A stretch of DNA of 43,603 bases, taken from Patescibacteria group bacterium (GTDB taxonomy: Bacteria > Patescibacteriota > Minisyncoccia > Phycocordibacterales > Phycocordibacteraceae). Both the position numbers and the translations under genes were made by a program. Below are positions 31,435 to 39,957 of the stretch, piece by piece. Numbering within the stretch: position 1 is the first letter of the stretch; the number at the start of each line of letters is the position of its first letter. The DNA is taken from the NCBI GenBank assembly GCA_004296925.1, contig SCVI01000069.1, positions 1 through 43,603 of the forward strand. The letters run 5' to 3'. The notes under the pieces were generated by a model. It had not been told where the DNA came from. It ran no database searches and saw only the letters and a list, made by a program, of their open reading frames with translations.

Positions 31435-32915
31435 TATTTTTTGGTAGCGAGAAGTTTATCACCAGCAACAACATCTGCCTTCGTATCAATTTGAGCACCA
31501 AACTCTAATCCTTCAGCGACATTTGCTACCTCCTTTTTTGCTTGTTGAAGGTTTATTACTTTCCCTGTTCCAACCTCAATACCTCGTCGCATAATGATTA
31601 CTTTGTCATGCATTGAGAGCTTACCTGAAAGAACTCTTCCTCCCACAACATGTTTTGAGCCGGCAGTAGAGAAATGTTTAATAATTTCCACTTCGCCGGT
31701 AGCCGTGTCTGCAACGGTTATAGGTTTATGTTTTGTAGCTTCTTCTAAAAGCCAATCCGCAAGTTCGTAAATAATTGGCTTTGTTTCAATTTGAATTCTA
31801 TTTCTCTCTGCCAAGTCTTTCGCACCGTTTTCAATCTTTACATTGAACCCTACAATAAACGCAGGCTCAAAACCGATAATGTTTTTCACATCGGTCTCGG
31901 AAATAGGGCCAACATTTTTTGACACTGCACGAAGTTCAACACCTTCTACCGAAATTTTTGCAAGTTCATGTTCAAGTGCCTCAAGAGATCCTGCGGTATC
32001 TGCTTTTAAAGCCATTCTGACAATAACTGCTTCCTTAGCTACGTCACCAGAATCGTTTGGTGTATTCAATTCACGCACAAACTCTGATGCGCGTGCCTCA
32101 GCTTCTTTTTTTGAATCTACTACGGTGAGTGTGCTTCCAATTTTGGGCTCTTCACTAAAACCAACTATGCGTGCTGGCTTACCGCAGCATATTTCTTTTA
32201 CTTTCGTTCCAGAAAAATCTTCAATAATTCGAAGTGGCGCAATCGCGTTTCCTGCGACCGCGAACCCTCCGATTTTTAATGTACCCTCACGAATGATAAC
32301 GATAGCGTTGATGCCAATTTTTGCGTCACGGGAAGATTCAAGGACCACGGCAGCAGCTTCTCCGTTTGCGTCACATGAAATAGAATTCAGATCCGCAACG
32401 AGGGTGATAAGGTCGAGTAGTTCAGGAATACCTTCCCCGGTCTTACTAGAAATACCAATGTAGGGGACTTCACCTCCCAAACCTTCAAGGTAGATGCCGT
32501 GTTTCGAGACACTTTCTTTTGCTTTTTCAATATTCGAGGTGTCCTTATCTATTTTGGTAAACGCAACAATAAAGGGAATTTTTGCTTCTTCAATTGCTTT
32601 ATGAGCTTCAATTGTTTGTGGTTTTACACCATCATCTGAAGCGACTATCAAAATAGCGATATCAGCTGAACGGCCAGCTCGGCGTCTCATTTTTTGGAAT
32701 GCTTCGTGTCCGGGGGTATCAATGAATGTAATGCGTTGCTCACCCTCAGCGCCTTTATGTAACACTTCATACGCTGAAACACGCTGAGTAATACCACCTT
32801 CCTCCTTTTCAGCTACAGTAGCCTTTCGTATATAGTCGAGCAAGGTAGTCTTGCCGTGGTCAATATGCCCCACGATTGCGACGACTGGTTGTTTACAAAG
32901 CTTTTGAGCGGTCAT
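31434..32915 (-). CDS. infB: Translation initiation factor IF-2 (compact form)
   Basis: A 493-residue GTPase that delivers initiator tRNA to the 30S subunit; the ATG at 32915 is preferred over GTG 32933. G1 is GHIDHGKTT, G3 is DTPGHEAF and G4 lies in AFTKID. Domains II, III and IV follow (ALKADTAGSLEALEHEL is domain III). The long N-terminal region of E. coli IF-2 (890 residues) is entirely missing: the GTPase domain starts near residue 10. Translation is coupled to rbfA. Confidence 0.96.
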   Translation of the reverse strand: MTAQKLCKQPVVAIVGHIDHGKTTLLDYIRKATVAEKEEGGITQRVSAYEVLHKGAEGEQRITFIDTPGHEAFQKMRRRAGRSADIAILIVASDDGVKPQTIEAHKAIEEAKIPFIVAFTKIDKDTSNIEKAKESVSKHGIYLEGLGGEVPYIGISSKTGEGIPELLDLITLVADLNSISCDANGEAAAVVLESSRDAKIGINAIVIIREGTLKIGGFAVAGNAIAPLRIIEDFSGTKVKEICCGKPARIVGFSEEPKIGSTLTVVDSKKEAEARASEFVRELNTPNDSGDVAKEAVIVRMALKADTAGSLEALEHELAKISVEGVELRAVSKNVGPISETDVKNIIGFEPAFIVGFNVKIENGAKDLAERNRIQIETKPIIYELADWLLEEATKHKPITVADTATGEVEIIKHFSTAGSKHVVGGRVLSGKLSMHDKVIIMRRGIEVGTGKVINLQQAKKEVANVAEGLEFGAQIDTKADVVAGDKLLATKK

Positions 32916-32988
32916 ATCAGCAAAGGAAAGCACATACGACAGCTAGAAGCAAGGGAAGGACACAGATGTTGTACTCCGAAACTGCTCT

Positions 32989-33483
32989 TTAGAGCTTCTG
33001 TTTTGCTTCGTTCACCGTTTCTTTTTCCTCGTCAGAAAGTTCGCGAACCGATACAAATTTCTTGATAGCTTTTCCGTATACACGAACTCCGTCACGGGCA
33101 TGCAAACTTGAGACCACAACGCCGTTACCGTCCTCATCAATAAATGCTGTTGAAAAGCTCTGCTGGCCACTCGTTCCACCAAATGGATCAAATTGTTTCA
33201 TAGCAACACCACGTATGCTTTTCTTTACTCGTGTGTGTATAAGGTTTAATTCGTTCGTAGTTTTAGTGGCGTATGCCTCAAGGTTTGCTACACGTTCTTG
33301 GAGTTTTCGAATTGTTCCTTCGAGTGTTTTCCCATCTCCTCCTCTAACGAGTCGGCGCAATCTTCTGAAGAGTACAAAGTCTTGAATCAAAGACCATAAA
33401 ACAAGCACCAGAAGTCCTGTAATTACAGGATTATGTTGTACAGACTCTACTATGTATTCAAGAACTACGTGTACGCTTTCCAT
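32989..33483 (-). CDS. DUF4446 family membrane protein
   Basis: A 164-residue protein. One membrane segment (about 18-38) is followed by a coiled coil (about 50-85) and a C-terminal domain with FDPFGGTSGQQSFSTAFIDEDGNGVVVSSLHARDGVRVYGKAI, the signature of DUF4446. This family is common in Gram-positive and CPR bacteria, and its function is unknown. It is divergent from the cysteine desulfurase and upstream of infB. Confidence 0.82.
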   Translation of the reverse strand: MESVHVVLEYIVESVQHNPVITGLLVLVLWSLIQDFVLFRRLRRLVRGGDGKTLEGTIRKLQERVANLEAYATKTTNELNLIHTRVKKSIRGVAMKQFDPFGGTSGQQSFSTAFIDEDGNGVVVSSLHARDGVRVYGKAIKKFVSVRELSDEEKETVNEAKQKL

Positions 33484-33546
33484 ACTCTTTAATAGTGTGG
33501 AGTATACCGCATGTTCTACTCTCTAATAGGTTGTATGATAGGACAA

Positions 33547-34785
33547 ATGGGTACATCGAGCCGCATATATCTCGACAACGCTTCTGCTACACCTATAGAT
33601 CCGCGTGTTGCAAAAGCTATATATCATGCACTTGAAGAATTGCCAGGGAATCCAAGCGCACCTTCTCATGAAGGACGTAAAGCGTATGAAGCGCTGACAC
33701 TCGCGCGCGAAAAAATTGCGCGCTCATTCTCTGTAAAAACAGATGAATTGTTATTTGTTTCGGGAGGCACAGAGGCAAACAATATCGCCATCCAAGGATT
33801 GATAGAAGCATTGCATCAAAGAAGTGCAGCATACACAGACCTCCATATTGTTACGACAAGCATTGAACATAGTTCGGTTTTGAAAACTCTCGCAATACTT
33901 GAAGCAAAGGGTGTTTCCGTGACGTATGTTCCACCTGATTTTGACGGCTTAGTGCGCGCTGAAGCAATTGTCTCTGCACTTCGAAAAGAGACTGCGCTTG
34001 TTACTATTGCGCACGTTAATAGTGAAGTAGGAACAATTCAGCCACTTTCAGATATATATATTGAGCTGAAACGATGGAAGTCTCGTAAGTTAACAACACT
34101 GACATCGTTTGCTCCAGAAACTTCATTCCCTGTTTTCCACGTGGACGCTGCACAATCACCTTTGTATCTTGATGCTGGTCCACACGTATTTGGTGCCGAT
34201 ATGGTTTCGTATGATGCGCAAAAAGTGCAAGGACCAAAAGGTATCGGTGTATTGTATCGAAATTTCTCTGTTCCCTTGGCTCCTTTGTGGGGCGGTGGTA
34301 CGCAAGAGCGCGGTATTCGTCCTGGTACTGAAAATGTTGCAGGGATTGTTGGTGCAAGTATCGCTTTCGAGTTAGCAAAAGAGGGAAGAGAAGCACGAGA
34401 AAAACGTGTACGTGAACTCAGAGACTACATGATTTCATTAGTTCGAGAAAAAATTCCTGAAGCAGAACTACTGGGACATCCAAAACGACGCATCGCGAAC
34501 AACGCGCTTTTTACCGTGGAGGGTGCCGATGGAGATTATTTATCGGTACTTATGGATGAGCGCGGTGTTGCAGTTGCTCCTCGTTCTGCGTGCGTTGGCA
34601 CAGGTACGTCTGTTTCGCATGTAGCGCTCGAACTCACACACGAGGAATCAAAAGCGAGGGGAACGATACGTTTTTCACTTGGCGTTTTTACCAATCAATT
34701 TGAAGTAGAACGAGCAGTCCGTATTTTTAAGGAGGTGGTTGCTGTAGCTAAAAGTGGCTTATCTTTAAAAAAGCAGAGCACCTGA
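33547..34785 (+). CDS. Cysteine desulfurase (NifS/IscS-like)
   Basis: A 412-residue PLP enzyme that takes sulfur from cysteine for Fe-S clusters or tRNA thiolation. The start at ATG 33547 gives SRIYLDNASATPIDPRV, and TATGAT (33534-33539) lies seven bases upstream, consistent with a leaderless start. The PLP lysine is in SYDAQKVQGPKGIG (about 225), where the usual His before Lys is Gln. The catalytic cysteine loop is RSACVGTG (about 348). No iscU or sufB-type scaffold lies nearby, so tRNA thiolation is a plausible use. Confidence 0.93.
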   Translation: MGTSSRIYLDNASATPIDPRVAKAIYHALEELPGNPSAPSHEGRKAYEALTLAREKIARSFSVKTDELLFVSGGTEANNIAIQGLIEALHQRSAAYTDLHIVTTSIEHSSVLKTLAILEAKGVSVTYVPPDFDGLVRAEAIVSALRKETALVTIAHVNSEVGTIQPLSDIYIELKRWKSRKLTTLTSFAPETSFPVFHVDAAQSPLYLDAGPHVFGADMVSYDAQKVQGPKGIGVLYRNFSVPLAPLWGGGTQERGIRPGTENVAGIVGASIAFELAKEGREAREKRVRELRDYMISLVREKIPEAELLGHPKRRIANNALFTVEGADGDYLSVLMDERGVAVAPRSACVGTGTSVSHVALELTHEESKARGTIRFSLGVFTNQFEVERAVRIFKEVVAVAKSGLSLKKQST

Positions 34786-34862
34786 CCTTTTAATTTTTTA
34801 TTCCACGATACCTCTCGCGTACCATGATCTTTTAAAGACTTTCGGTGTACAATAAAAACAAT

Positions 34863-35696
34863 ATGGACATTGAAGAACTTAATAAATTTCAGCTAGTGCT
34901 TTTAACACTCTTAGTATCTTTTGTTACATCAATTGCTACAGGTATTGTAACGGTTACTCTCTTAGCCGAAGCTCCAGCCGCAGTCACGCAAACCATCAAC
35001 CAAGTAGTAGAGCGCACTATTGAAACAATTGTTCCTAAAGATATATTGAAACCAGGTTCTGTAAAAGAAACCACGATTGTGGTGAAAGAAGATGATCTGA
35101 TCACTTCATCAATCCAAGCGTCGCTTGGTAAAACAGGACGTGTCTATGGAGGTACCGCAACCACTTCGCCTGTAGTTGGCCTCGCTGCCCAGATTGGCGC
35201 AACGTTATTAATTACAGATTCAAGTATTGTGGATAAAGATCATTTGGTGTCTATTGGGGGAGCAACGCAAGTGTTCAGCGTAACGCAAAGATTTCCTGAT
35301 TTGGGAATCGCCATACTTTCATTGAAAGGAGACGTAAAATTATCTGATGGATTCAAAATTGCGGACGTTGGTGCCCAAAAACTTGGCGGCACAATTATTG
35401 CGCTTGTAAGTGTGACGCAAGAGCGCGTAGCAATAGGCGCCGTTGCATCAAGAGGAGTCTTTGCAGAAGTTGCGCCTTCAAAGGATGTAGCTCCTATTCC
35501 TATTCGAGCTATTGATACAAACATTTCAGCTGGGCTAGTTCCTGGGACGCCGCTTGTAAATATTTTCGGTGATCTAATTGGAGTAACAACTTCTGTAACA
35601 TTAAATACTCGCGGTAGCGGTTCGTTTATTGCGACAAGCGATGTGTTGGCTTTGATGAAGGCGACATCGCAGGCTACGTCGACACCAAGAAACTAG
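34863..35696 (+). CDS. HtrA/trypsin-like protein lacking the catalytic triad
   Basis: A 277-residue exported or anchored protein from ATG 34863, with an N-terminal membrane segment (about 12-35). The domain follows the HtrA pattern: VYGGTATTSPVVGLAAQIGATLLIT matches the GSGF-x-TN-HVV region, RFPDLGIAILSLKGD matches the strand with the catalytic Asp, and SAGLVPGTPLVNIFGDLIGVTT matches GNSGGPLVN-x-GxVIG. The His and the GNSGG serine are not present, so it is probably a pseudo-protease with a binding role. It has no PDZ domain. It lies 70 bp upstream of clpB. Confidence 0.68.
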   Translation: MDIEELNKFQLVLLTLLVSFVTSIATGIVTVTLLAEAPAAVTQTINQVVERTIETIVPKDILKPGSVKETTIVVKEDDLITSSIQASLGKTGRVYGGTATTSPVVGLAAQIGATLLITDSSIVDKDHLVSIGGATQVFSVTQRFPDLGIAILSLKGDVKLSDGFKIADVGAQKLGGTIIALVSVTQERVAIGAVASRGVFAEVAPSKDVAPIPIRAIDTNISAGLVPGTPLVNIFGDLIGVTTSVTLNTRGSGSFIATSDVLALMKATSQATSTPRN

Positions 35697-35768
35697 CTTT
35701 GTAAGACACGAATAGGTTATTTACTCTGATTGGTGACCAATTTATCTTGTATTTGGTATACTGTGTGT

Positions 35769-38465
35769 ATGCCACCACCATTTGGAAATTTCACTACAAA
35801 AGCAAAAGAAGCAGTTCGGAAAGCGCACGAACTTGCAATTGAACGTGGTCAAAATCATGTAAGTTCGTTACACCTCATGGGAGCGCTCGCTCTTCAAGAG
35901 GATTCCATAGTGCTTGCAATACTTGAACGATTGGAAATTGACGCAATACTTTTCGCCGACTCTATTTTGGAGTTATTAGAAGCACCACCAGCAGGTTCAG
36001 TAATGTCACCGTCCTACCAGCTATATCTCACACCTGACTTAGCGCAAGCGCTTGAAAGTGCGGTAAAAATTGCAGCAACATTCAACGAGTCTTTTGTTTC
36101 TGTAGAGCATCTTTTTCTTGGCGTGCTTGAACACACTGGTCCATCAGCGGAATTATTCAACCGGTTTCGTATCGAAAAAAATGCAGTTTTGTCAGTTATT
36201 CAAGAATTTCGATCAGGTAGAAACTCAGAGGTGCAAGAGCCAAAAAAGATGCGCGCACTTGGTAAGTACACAAGGAACCTCACAAAACTTGCTGCTGAAA
36301 ACAAACTAGATCCTGTAATAGGTCGCGATGTTGAGATTAGCCGTGTTATCCAGATACTTTCGCGTAGAACAAAAAATAATCCAATCCTGATTGGAGAGGC
36401 CGGAGTAGGAAAAACAGCTATTGCCGAAGGATTGGCAAGCCGTATGGCGGTAAATGATGTCCCTGAATCTTTGAAGGGTAAAGAGCTCTTGATGCTTGAT
36501 CTTGGGATGCTCATTGCGGGTACAAAATATCGCGGGGAATTTGAAGAGCGATTAAAGACAATAATGAAAGAGGTTGAAAAGTCATCAGGGAAGGTAATTC
36601 TTTTTGTTGATGAGATTCATACACTTGTAGGAGCTGGAGCAGCAGAGGGTGCAATGGATGCGAGTAACATGCTTAAACCGGTACTTGCTCGAGGTGACTT
36701 CAGAGTTATTGGTGCAACGACTATAAAGGAGTATCAGCAACACATTGAGCGAGACCCCGCGCTCACTCGTAGGTTCCAACCTGTGTTTGTAAATGAACCG
36801 TCAGTAGAAGATGCGGTTGCGATTTTAAGAGGACTTCGTGAGAAGTATGAACTTTATCACTCGGTACGCATCACTGATGACGCAATTGTTGCAGCGGTTG
36901 AATTATCGTCTCGTTACATCACCGATCGTTTTCTTCCCGATAAGGCAGTCGATTTAATTGACGAGGCGGCGTCTGCATTGAAAATTTCACTTGAAAATAA
37001 GCCTGCCGCACTTGAAGTTACTGATAGAAAAATCATGCGTCTTGAGATTGAATTAGCTGCACTCCAGAAAGATGAAGATGCTCACGTGGGCAAGAATACG
37101 AAAACGCGTATGAAAGCAATCGAAAAAGAAATTGCAGAACTCAGAGAGACAACCGCAGAACTTGAAGTGAAGTGGAAAAACGAAAAAGAAGTGCTTACGG
37201 CAATTAGTTCACTAAAAAAGGAACTTGACCAGTTGCGCTCTGAAGCAGAGTCGGCCGAAGCAAGGGCAGATTTATCGCGTGCGGCTGAAATTCGCTACGG
37301 CACAGTGCCAACTCTCGAAAAGAGTTTAGAAAAAGAAAACGATAAGTTAAAGCGTTTCCAACGCTCACGAAGAGTATTGCGAGAAGAAGTTACCGATGTT
37401 GATATTGCAGAGGTAGTAAGCCGTTGGACCGGAGTGCCAGTTTCTAGGATGCTCGAAGCGGAAGCTAAGAAGCTTGCTCGCATGGAAGATGAGCTTAAAT
37501 CAGCGGTGGTGGGGCAAGACGACGCCGTACGCCTAGTGTCTGATGCAGTGAAGCGCTCTCGCGTTGGTATTGCAGACCCAAACCGTCCTATTGGTTCATT
37601 TCTTTTTTTAGGCCCAACCGGTGTAGGTAAAACAGAGCTTTCGAAAGCGCTTGCGAAATTTATGTTTGACGACGAGTCAGCAATCATTCGTGTAGACATG
37701 AGTGAGTTCATGGAGAAACACTCGGTGTCGAAGATGATTGGTTCACCTCCAGGATATGTTGGTCACGAAGAAGGAGGATCACTTACTGAAAAAATTCGTC
37801 ATCGACCATACGCTGTCGTGCTATTCGACGAAATTGAGAAGGCACACCCTGAAGTCTTTAACGTACTTTTACAGGTATTAGATAATGGTCAGCTTACAGA
37901 TGCGAAGGGAAGAAAGGTAAATTTCAAAAACTCAATTGTGATTTTGACATCGAACATTGGTGCTGAATACATCGATAAGATGTCGAGCTTCGGATTTACA
38001 AGTTCTGGCGGAACAGATGCAGGCGAGTATGAACTCGCTAAGGAAAAGGTAATGGGTCGCCTAAAAGACTACTTCCGTCCTGAATTTTTAAACCGACTTG
38101 ATGAAATAATTATCTTCAACATTCTTGCTGCCGAAGCTTTGAAGTCGATTGTCGATATGCAAGTGAAAATTGTGAAGGATAGACTCGCTACAAAAGACAT
38201 TACACTCGAAATCCATCCCGAAGTGTATGCATTCCTTTCAAAGGAAGGGTATAACCCTCAATACGGCGCACGCCCATTGAAGCGCCTCATTCAATCAAAA
38301 ATTCTTACACCGGTTGCATCGTTCATGGTGTCGCGAGGTGTTATGGAAGGAGGGACAGTTAGTGTCAGTATGAAAGGAAATGAGTTTGTCTTTGACGTCG
38401 TAAAGAGTGCACGTGCTAAAAAATCGCATAGAGCGAAGGTTGGGACAGCGGGTTCAAAAAAATAG
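35769..38465 (+). CDS. clpB: ATP-dependent chaperone ClpB
   Basis: An 898-residue two-ring AAA+ disaggregase from ATG 35769; TATACT (35757-35762) lies six bases upstream, supporting this start. The Clp N domain (about 1-150) is followed by AAA1 with GEAGVGKTA (about 207), then a coiled M-domain containing AAEIRYGTVPTLEKSLE. That domain is typical of ClpB rather than ClpC. AAA2 follows with GPTGVGKTE (about 614), and the C-terminal GYNPQYGARPLKRLIQ ends the protein. No ClpP is in the window. It would work with DnaK to rescue aggregates. Confidence 0.93.
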   Translation: MPPPFGNFTTKAKEAVRKAHELAIERGQNHVSSLHLMGALALQEDSIVLAILERLEIDAILFADSILELLEAPPAGSVMSPSYQLYLTPDLAQALESAVKIAATFNESFVSVEHLFLGVLEHTGPSAELFNRFRIEKNAVLSVIQEFRSGRNSEVQEPKKMRALGKYTRNLTKLAAENKLDPVIGRDVEISRVIQILSRRTKNNPILIGEAGVGKTAIAEGLASRMAVNDVPESLKGKELLMLDLGMLIAGTKYRGEFEERLKTIMKEVEKSSGKVILFVDEIHTLVGAGAAEGAMDASNMLKPVLARGDFRVIGATTIKEYQQHIERDPALTRRFQPVFVNEPSVEDAVAILRGLREKYELYHSVRITDDAIVAAVELSSRYITDRFLPDKAVDLIDEAASALKISLENKPAALEVTDRKIMRLEIELAALQKDEDAHVGKNTKTRMKAIEKEIAELRETTAELEVKWKNEKEVLTAISSLKKELDQLRSEAESAEARADLSRAAEIRYGTVPTLEKSLEKENDKLKRFQRSRRVLREEVTDVDIAEVVSRWTGVPVSRMLEAEAKKLARMEDELKSAVVGQDDAVRLVSDAVKRSRVGIADPNRPIGSFLFLGPTGVGKTELSKALAKFMFDDESAIIRVDMSEFMEKHSVSKMIGSPPGYVGHEEGGSLTEKIRHRPYAVVLFDEIEKAHPEVFNVLLQVLDNGQLTDAKGRKVNFKNSIVILTSNIGAEYIDKMSSFGFTSSGGTDAGEYELAKEKVMGRLKDYFRPEFLNRLDEIIIFNILAAEALKSIVDMQVKIVKDRLATKDITLEIHPEVYAFLSKEGYNPQYGARPLKRLIQSKILTPVASFMVSRGVMEGGTVSVSMKGNEFVFDVVKSARAKKSHRAKVGTAGSKK

Positions 38466-38501
38466 AAAAAAGTGCTACGCTAGTCGCTGGCCCAGTATTT
38501 T

Positions 38502-38584
38502 GCGTCGGTACTCAAGTGGTCAACGAGGGGAGACTGTAAATCTCCTGACTTCGGTCTTCGTTGGTTCGAATCCAACCCGGCGCA
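38502..38584 (+). tRNA. tRNA-Tyr (GTA)
   Basis: Acceptor GCGTCGG/CCGGCGC; anticodon stem GGAGA/TCTCC with loop CTGTAAA (anticodon GTA); a long class II variable arm as usual for bacterial tRNA-Tyr; T-arm GTTGG-TTCGAAT-CCAAC; discriminator A; CCA not encoded. Confidence 0.95.
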
Positions 38585-38626
38585 CAGAAACAAAAACCAG
38601 CCCCTCAGGGGGCGATTTTTGTCTGT
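38583..38626 (+). terminator. Hairpin and T-rich arm after tRNA-Tyr
   Basis: CACAGA-ACAAAAACC-GCCCCT pairs with GGGGGC-ATTTTTGT-CTGTG around a short loop, with TTTTT in the descending arm. It probably terminates the tRNA transcript. Confidence 0.65.
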
Positions 38627-38750
38627 GCGTCGGAGCAAGGCATAGGAATGCCTTGCGTGTTGGATTCGAAAGGTCGAGCATCTGAGTAAGCGAAGCGCTC
38701 AGGCGAGACCTGTACAGGGTTCTGTAAGAACCGAATCCAACCCGGTGCTC
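38585..38750 (+). repeat. 3'-side module of tRNA-Tyr
   Basis: After the terminator come an inverted acceptor part GTGCGTCGG, a 9-bp hairpin (GCAAGGCAT/ATGCCTTGC), an inverted T-arm GTTGGATTCG (38659-38668) followed by AAAGGTCGAGC, a GC-rich core, and a direct copy of the 3' end at 38732-38745, identical over 14 nt to 38567-38580. Two further hairpins (CCTGCG/CGCAGG near 38760 and ACTTCC/GGAAGT near 38780) follow outside it. Confidence 0.72.
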
Positions 38751-38820
38751 ACCCTGCGAAGCGCAGGCCCTCACTTCCCTGCGGAAGTCCCGATGCCGGA
38801 CCCTTCCGCCTTTTTCATCC

Positions 38821-39204
38821 TTTAACTATCATCCTGAGGGAACAATTAATGTGAACGTGAGCGGTGATACTGGTCAGAACCGTGATCTCGTTCTTACTTC
38901 GTATGAGCCGGTCAATTGGGTGCTTACAGTTCAGAATGGTGTACTGATTAATAAAATAATCGTTTCTGGATACCATTTATCGCGCGTTACAAATGTTCCA
39001 TCTGGTACACAAGTTGAATATCATTCTCTTTCTACCAATGGTAAGTACAATTATTCCTATCAGAGTTCGGGCCAGGAATACGATTCTCTAAAACAGTGGC
39101 TTACGGGCCTTTACAGAGCACCGGATGGAGAGTTAGATGGAAATTTCATGTTCCCGGGCTACAGCGCTTCTTCAATTAATGTGTACGTTGGGTATAAGGG
39201 ATAG
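38821..39204 (+). pseudogene. 5'-truncated remnant of a protein gene
   Basis: The frame ending at 39204 is open upstream of its first GTG (38851) and reads naturally through HPEGTINVNVSGDTGQNRD with no ATG, so the N-terminus seems lost. The remaining 117 residues are beta-rich (LVLTSYEPVNWVLTVQNG, IIVSGYHLSRVTN) and look like the end of an extracellular beta-sandwich domain. The break lies next to the tRNA-Tyr module, which may have caused it. A complete gene with an unusual start cannot be excluded. Confidence 0.5.
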
Positions 39205-39310
39205 ATCTTAAACTGAAACTCCTATATACTCTCTGGCGATCAAGAATTGAAATTTCGTGCATCGTTCGTTTCGTTCAGTATTCCAGTCATGTTCAGTAGG
39301 TCCGGACATT

Positions 39311-39339
39311 TTGACCCATATCGAAAGCTAAGGTATAGT
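39311..39339 (+). promoter_or_regulatory. Promoter of rpmG, leaderless
   Basis: TTGACC (39311-39316) and TATAGT (39334-39339) are separated by exactly 17 bp. The rpmG ATG begins seven bases after the -10 box, so transcription would start at or next to the start codon. Confidence 0.8.
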
Positions 39340-39346
39340 ACACGGC

Positions 39347-39505
39347 ATGTCTCAAGACAACCTCATAAAAATGAAATCTTCGGCTTCTGGTCACATTGTG
39401 TGGACGAGGAAGAATAAGAAAAAACTTGCAAATAGTAAGCTTGAACTCAAAAAGTTTGACCCTGTTGTTCGAAAGCGAGTGAAATACAAAGAGTCTAAGA
39501 AATAA
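39347..39505 (+). CDS. rpmG: Large ribosomal subunit protein bL33
   Basis: A 52-residue basic protein of the 50S subunit. The family end LELKKFDPVVRKRVKYKESKK is nearly as in E. coli L33, preceded by SGHIVWTRKNKK. It has no cysteines, so it is the zinc-independent form. The promoter directly upstream is nearly consensus. Confidence 0.93.
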   Translation: MSQDNLIKMKSSASGHIVWTRKNKKKLANSKLELKKFDPVVRKRVKYKESKK

Positions 39506-39556
39506 GTCTTTATCCTCCTTTCAGCTTATAGTTTCGAGTGTTAAACTCCCTAACTG

Positions 39557-39684
39557 AGGGCCTCGCTCGTTTATGCGACGCAGGTTCGGCATCTGGAACT
39601 TGGGCCTCGGCTGTTTACTAAAACAGCGTAGGCCCTGCATTCGGAAAGAATATGTGTGAGGACACCACATTCTCTTCCTCACTT
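39557..39684 (+). repeat. 5'-side partial copies before tRNA-Trp
   Basis: ACTTGGGCCT at 39598-39607 repeats the start of the tRNA and its flank at 39681-39690. GGGCCT at 39558 and an inverted AGGCCC at about 39634 are further pieces. The layout resembles the 5' module of tRNA-Ser but is shorter and less certain. Confidence 0.4.
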
Positions 39685-39755
39685 GGGCCTATAGTTCAAT
39701 GGTAGAATTACGGTCTCCAAAACCGTCGATCAAGGTTCGAATCCTTGTGGGCCCG
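39685..39755 (+). tRNA. tRNA-Trp (CCA)
   Basis: Acceptor GGGCCTA/TGGGCCC; anticodon stem ACGGT/ACCGT with loop CTCCAAA (anticodon CCA); T-arm CAAGG-TTCGAAT-CCTTG; discriminator G; 3' CCA not encoded. Confidence 0.95.
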
Positions 39756-39870
39756 CTACATAGTCATATGTAAAGATCCGAAAGGATTCGAACCGTAGCC
39801 GTAGGGAGCGAAGAGCGACCGTAGGTCTCGAGTCGCAGTAGCGACGAGAGGCGAATCCTTGTGGGCCCGC
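39756..39870 (+). repeat. 3'-side module of tRNA-Trp
   Basis: A short hairpin (TACAT/ATGTA) is followed by an inverted T-arm AAGGATTCG (39782-39790), a GC-rich core of about 60 bp, and a direct copy of the tRNA 3' end, CGAATCCTTGTGGGCCCGC at 39852-39870. That copy is identical over 19 nt to 39738-39756. Confidence 0.72.
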
Positions 39871-39957
39871 CTTCGTCCGACGTAGCCTTGGCGAAGTTGG
39901 AAATCGCCTCGTCTAGTCGTACTACGGCGGGTAAACCCGCCAAAGTCGAATACAAAT

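Noticed and set aside
31843..32463. 206-residue plus-strand ORF opposite infB
   Set aside because: It is an antisense shadow; the minus frame carries complete IF-2 motifs.
38407..38774. ORFs of 92 and 84 residues over tRNA-Tyr
   Set aside because: They overlap the clpB end, the tRNA and its module; the peptides are tRNA-derived.
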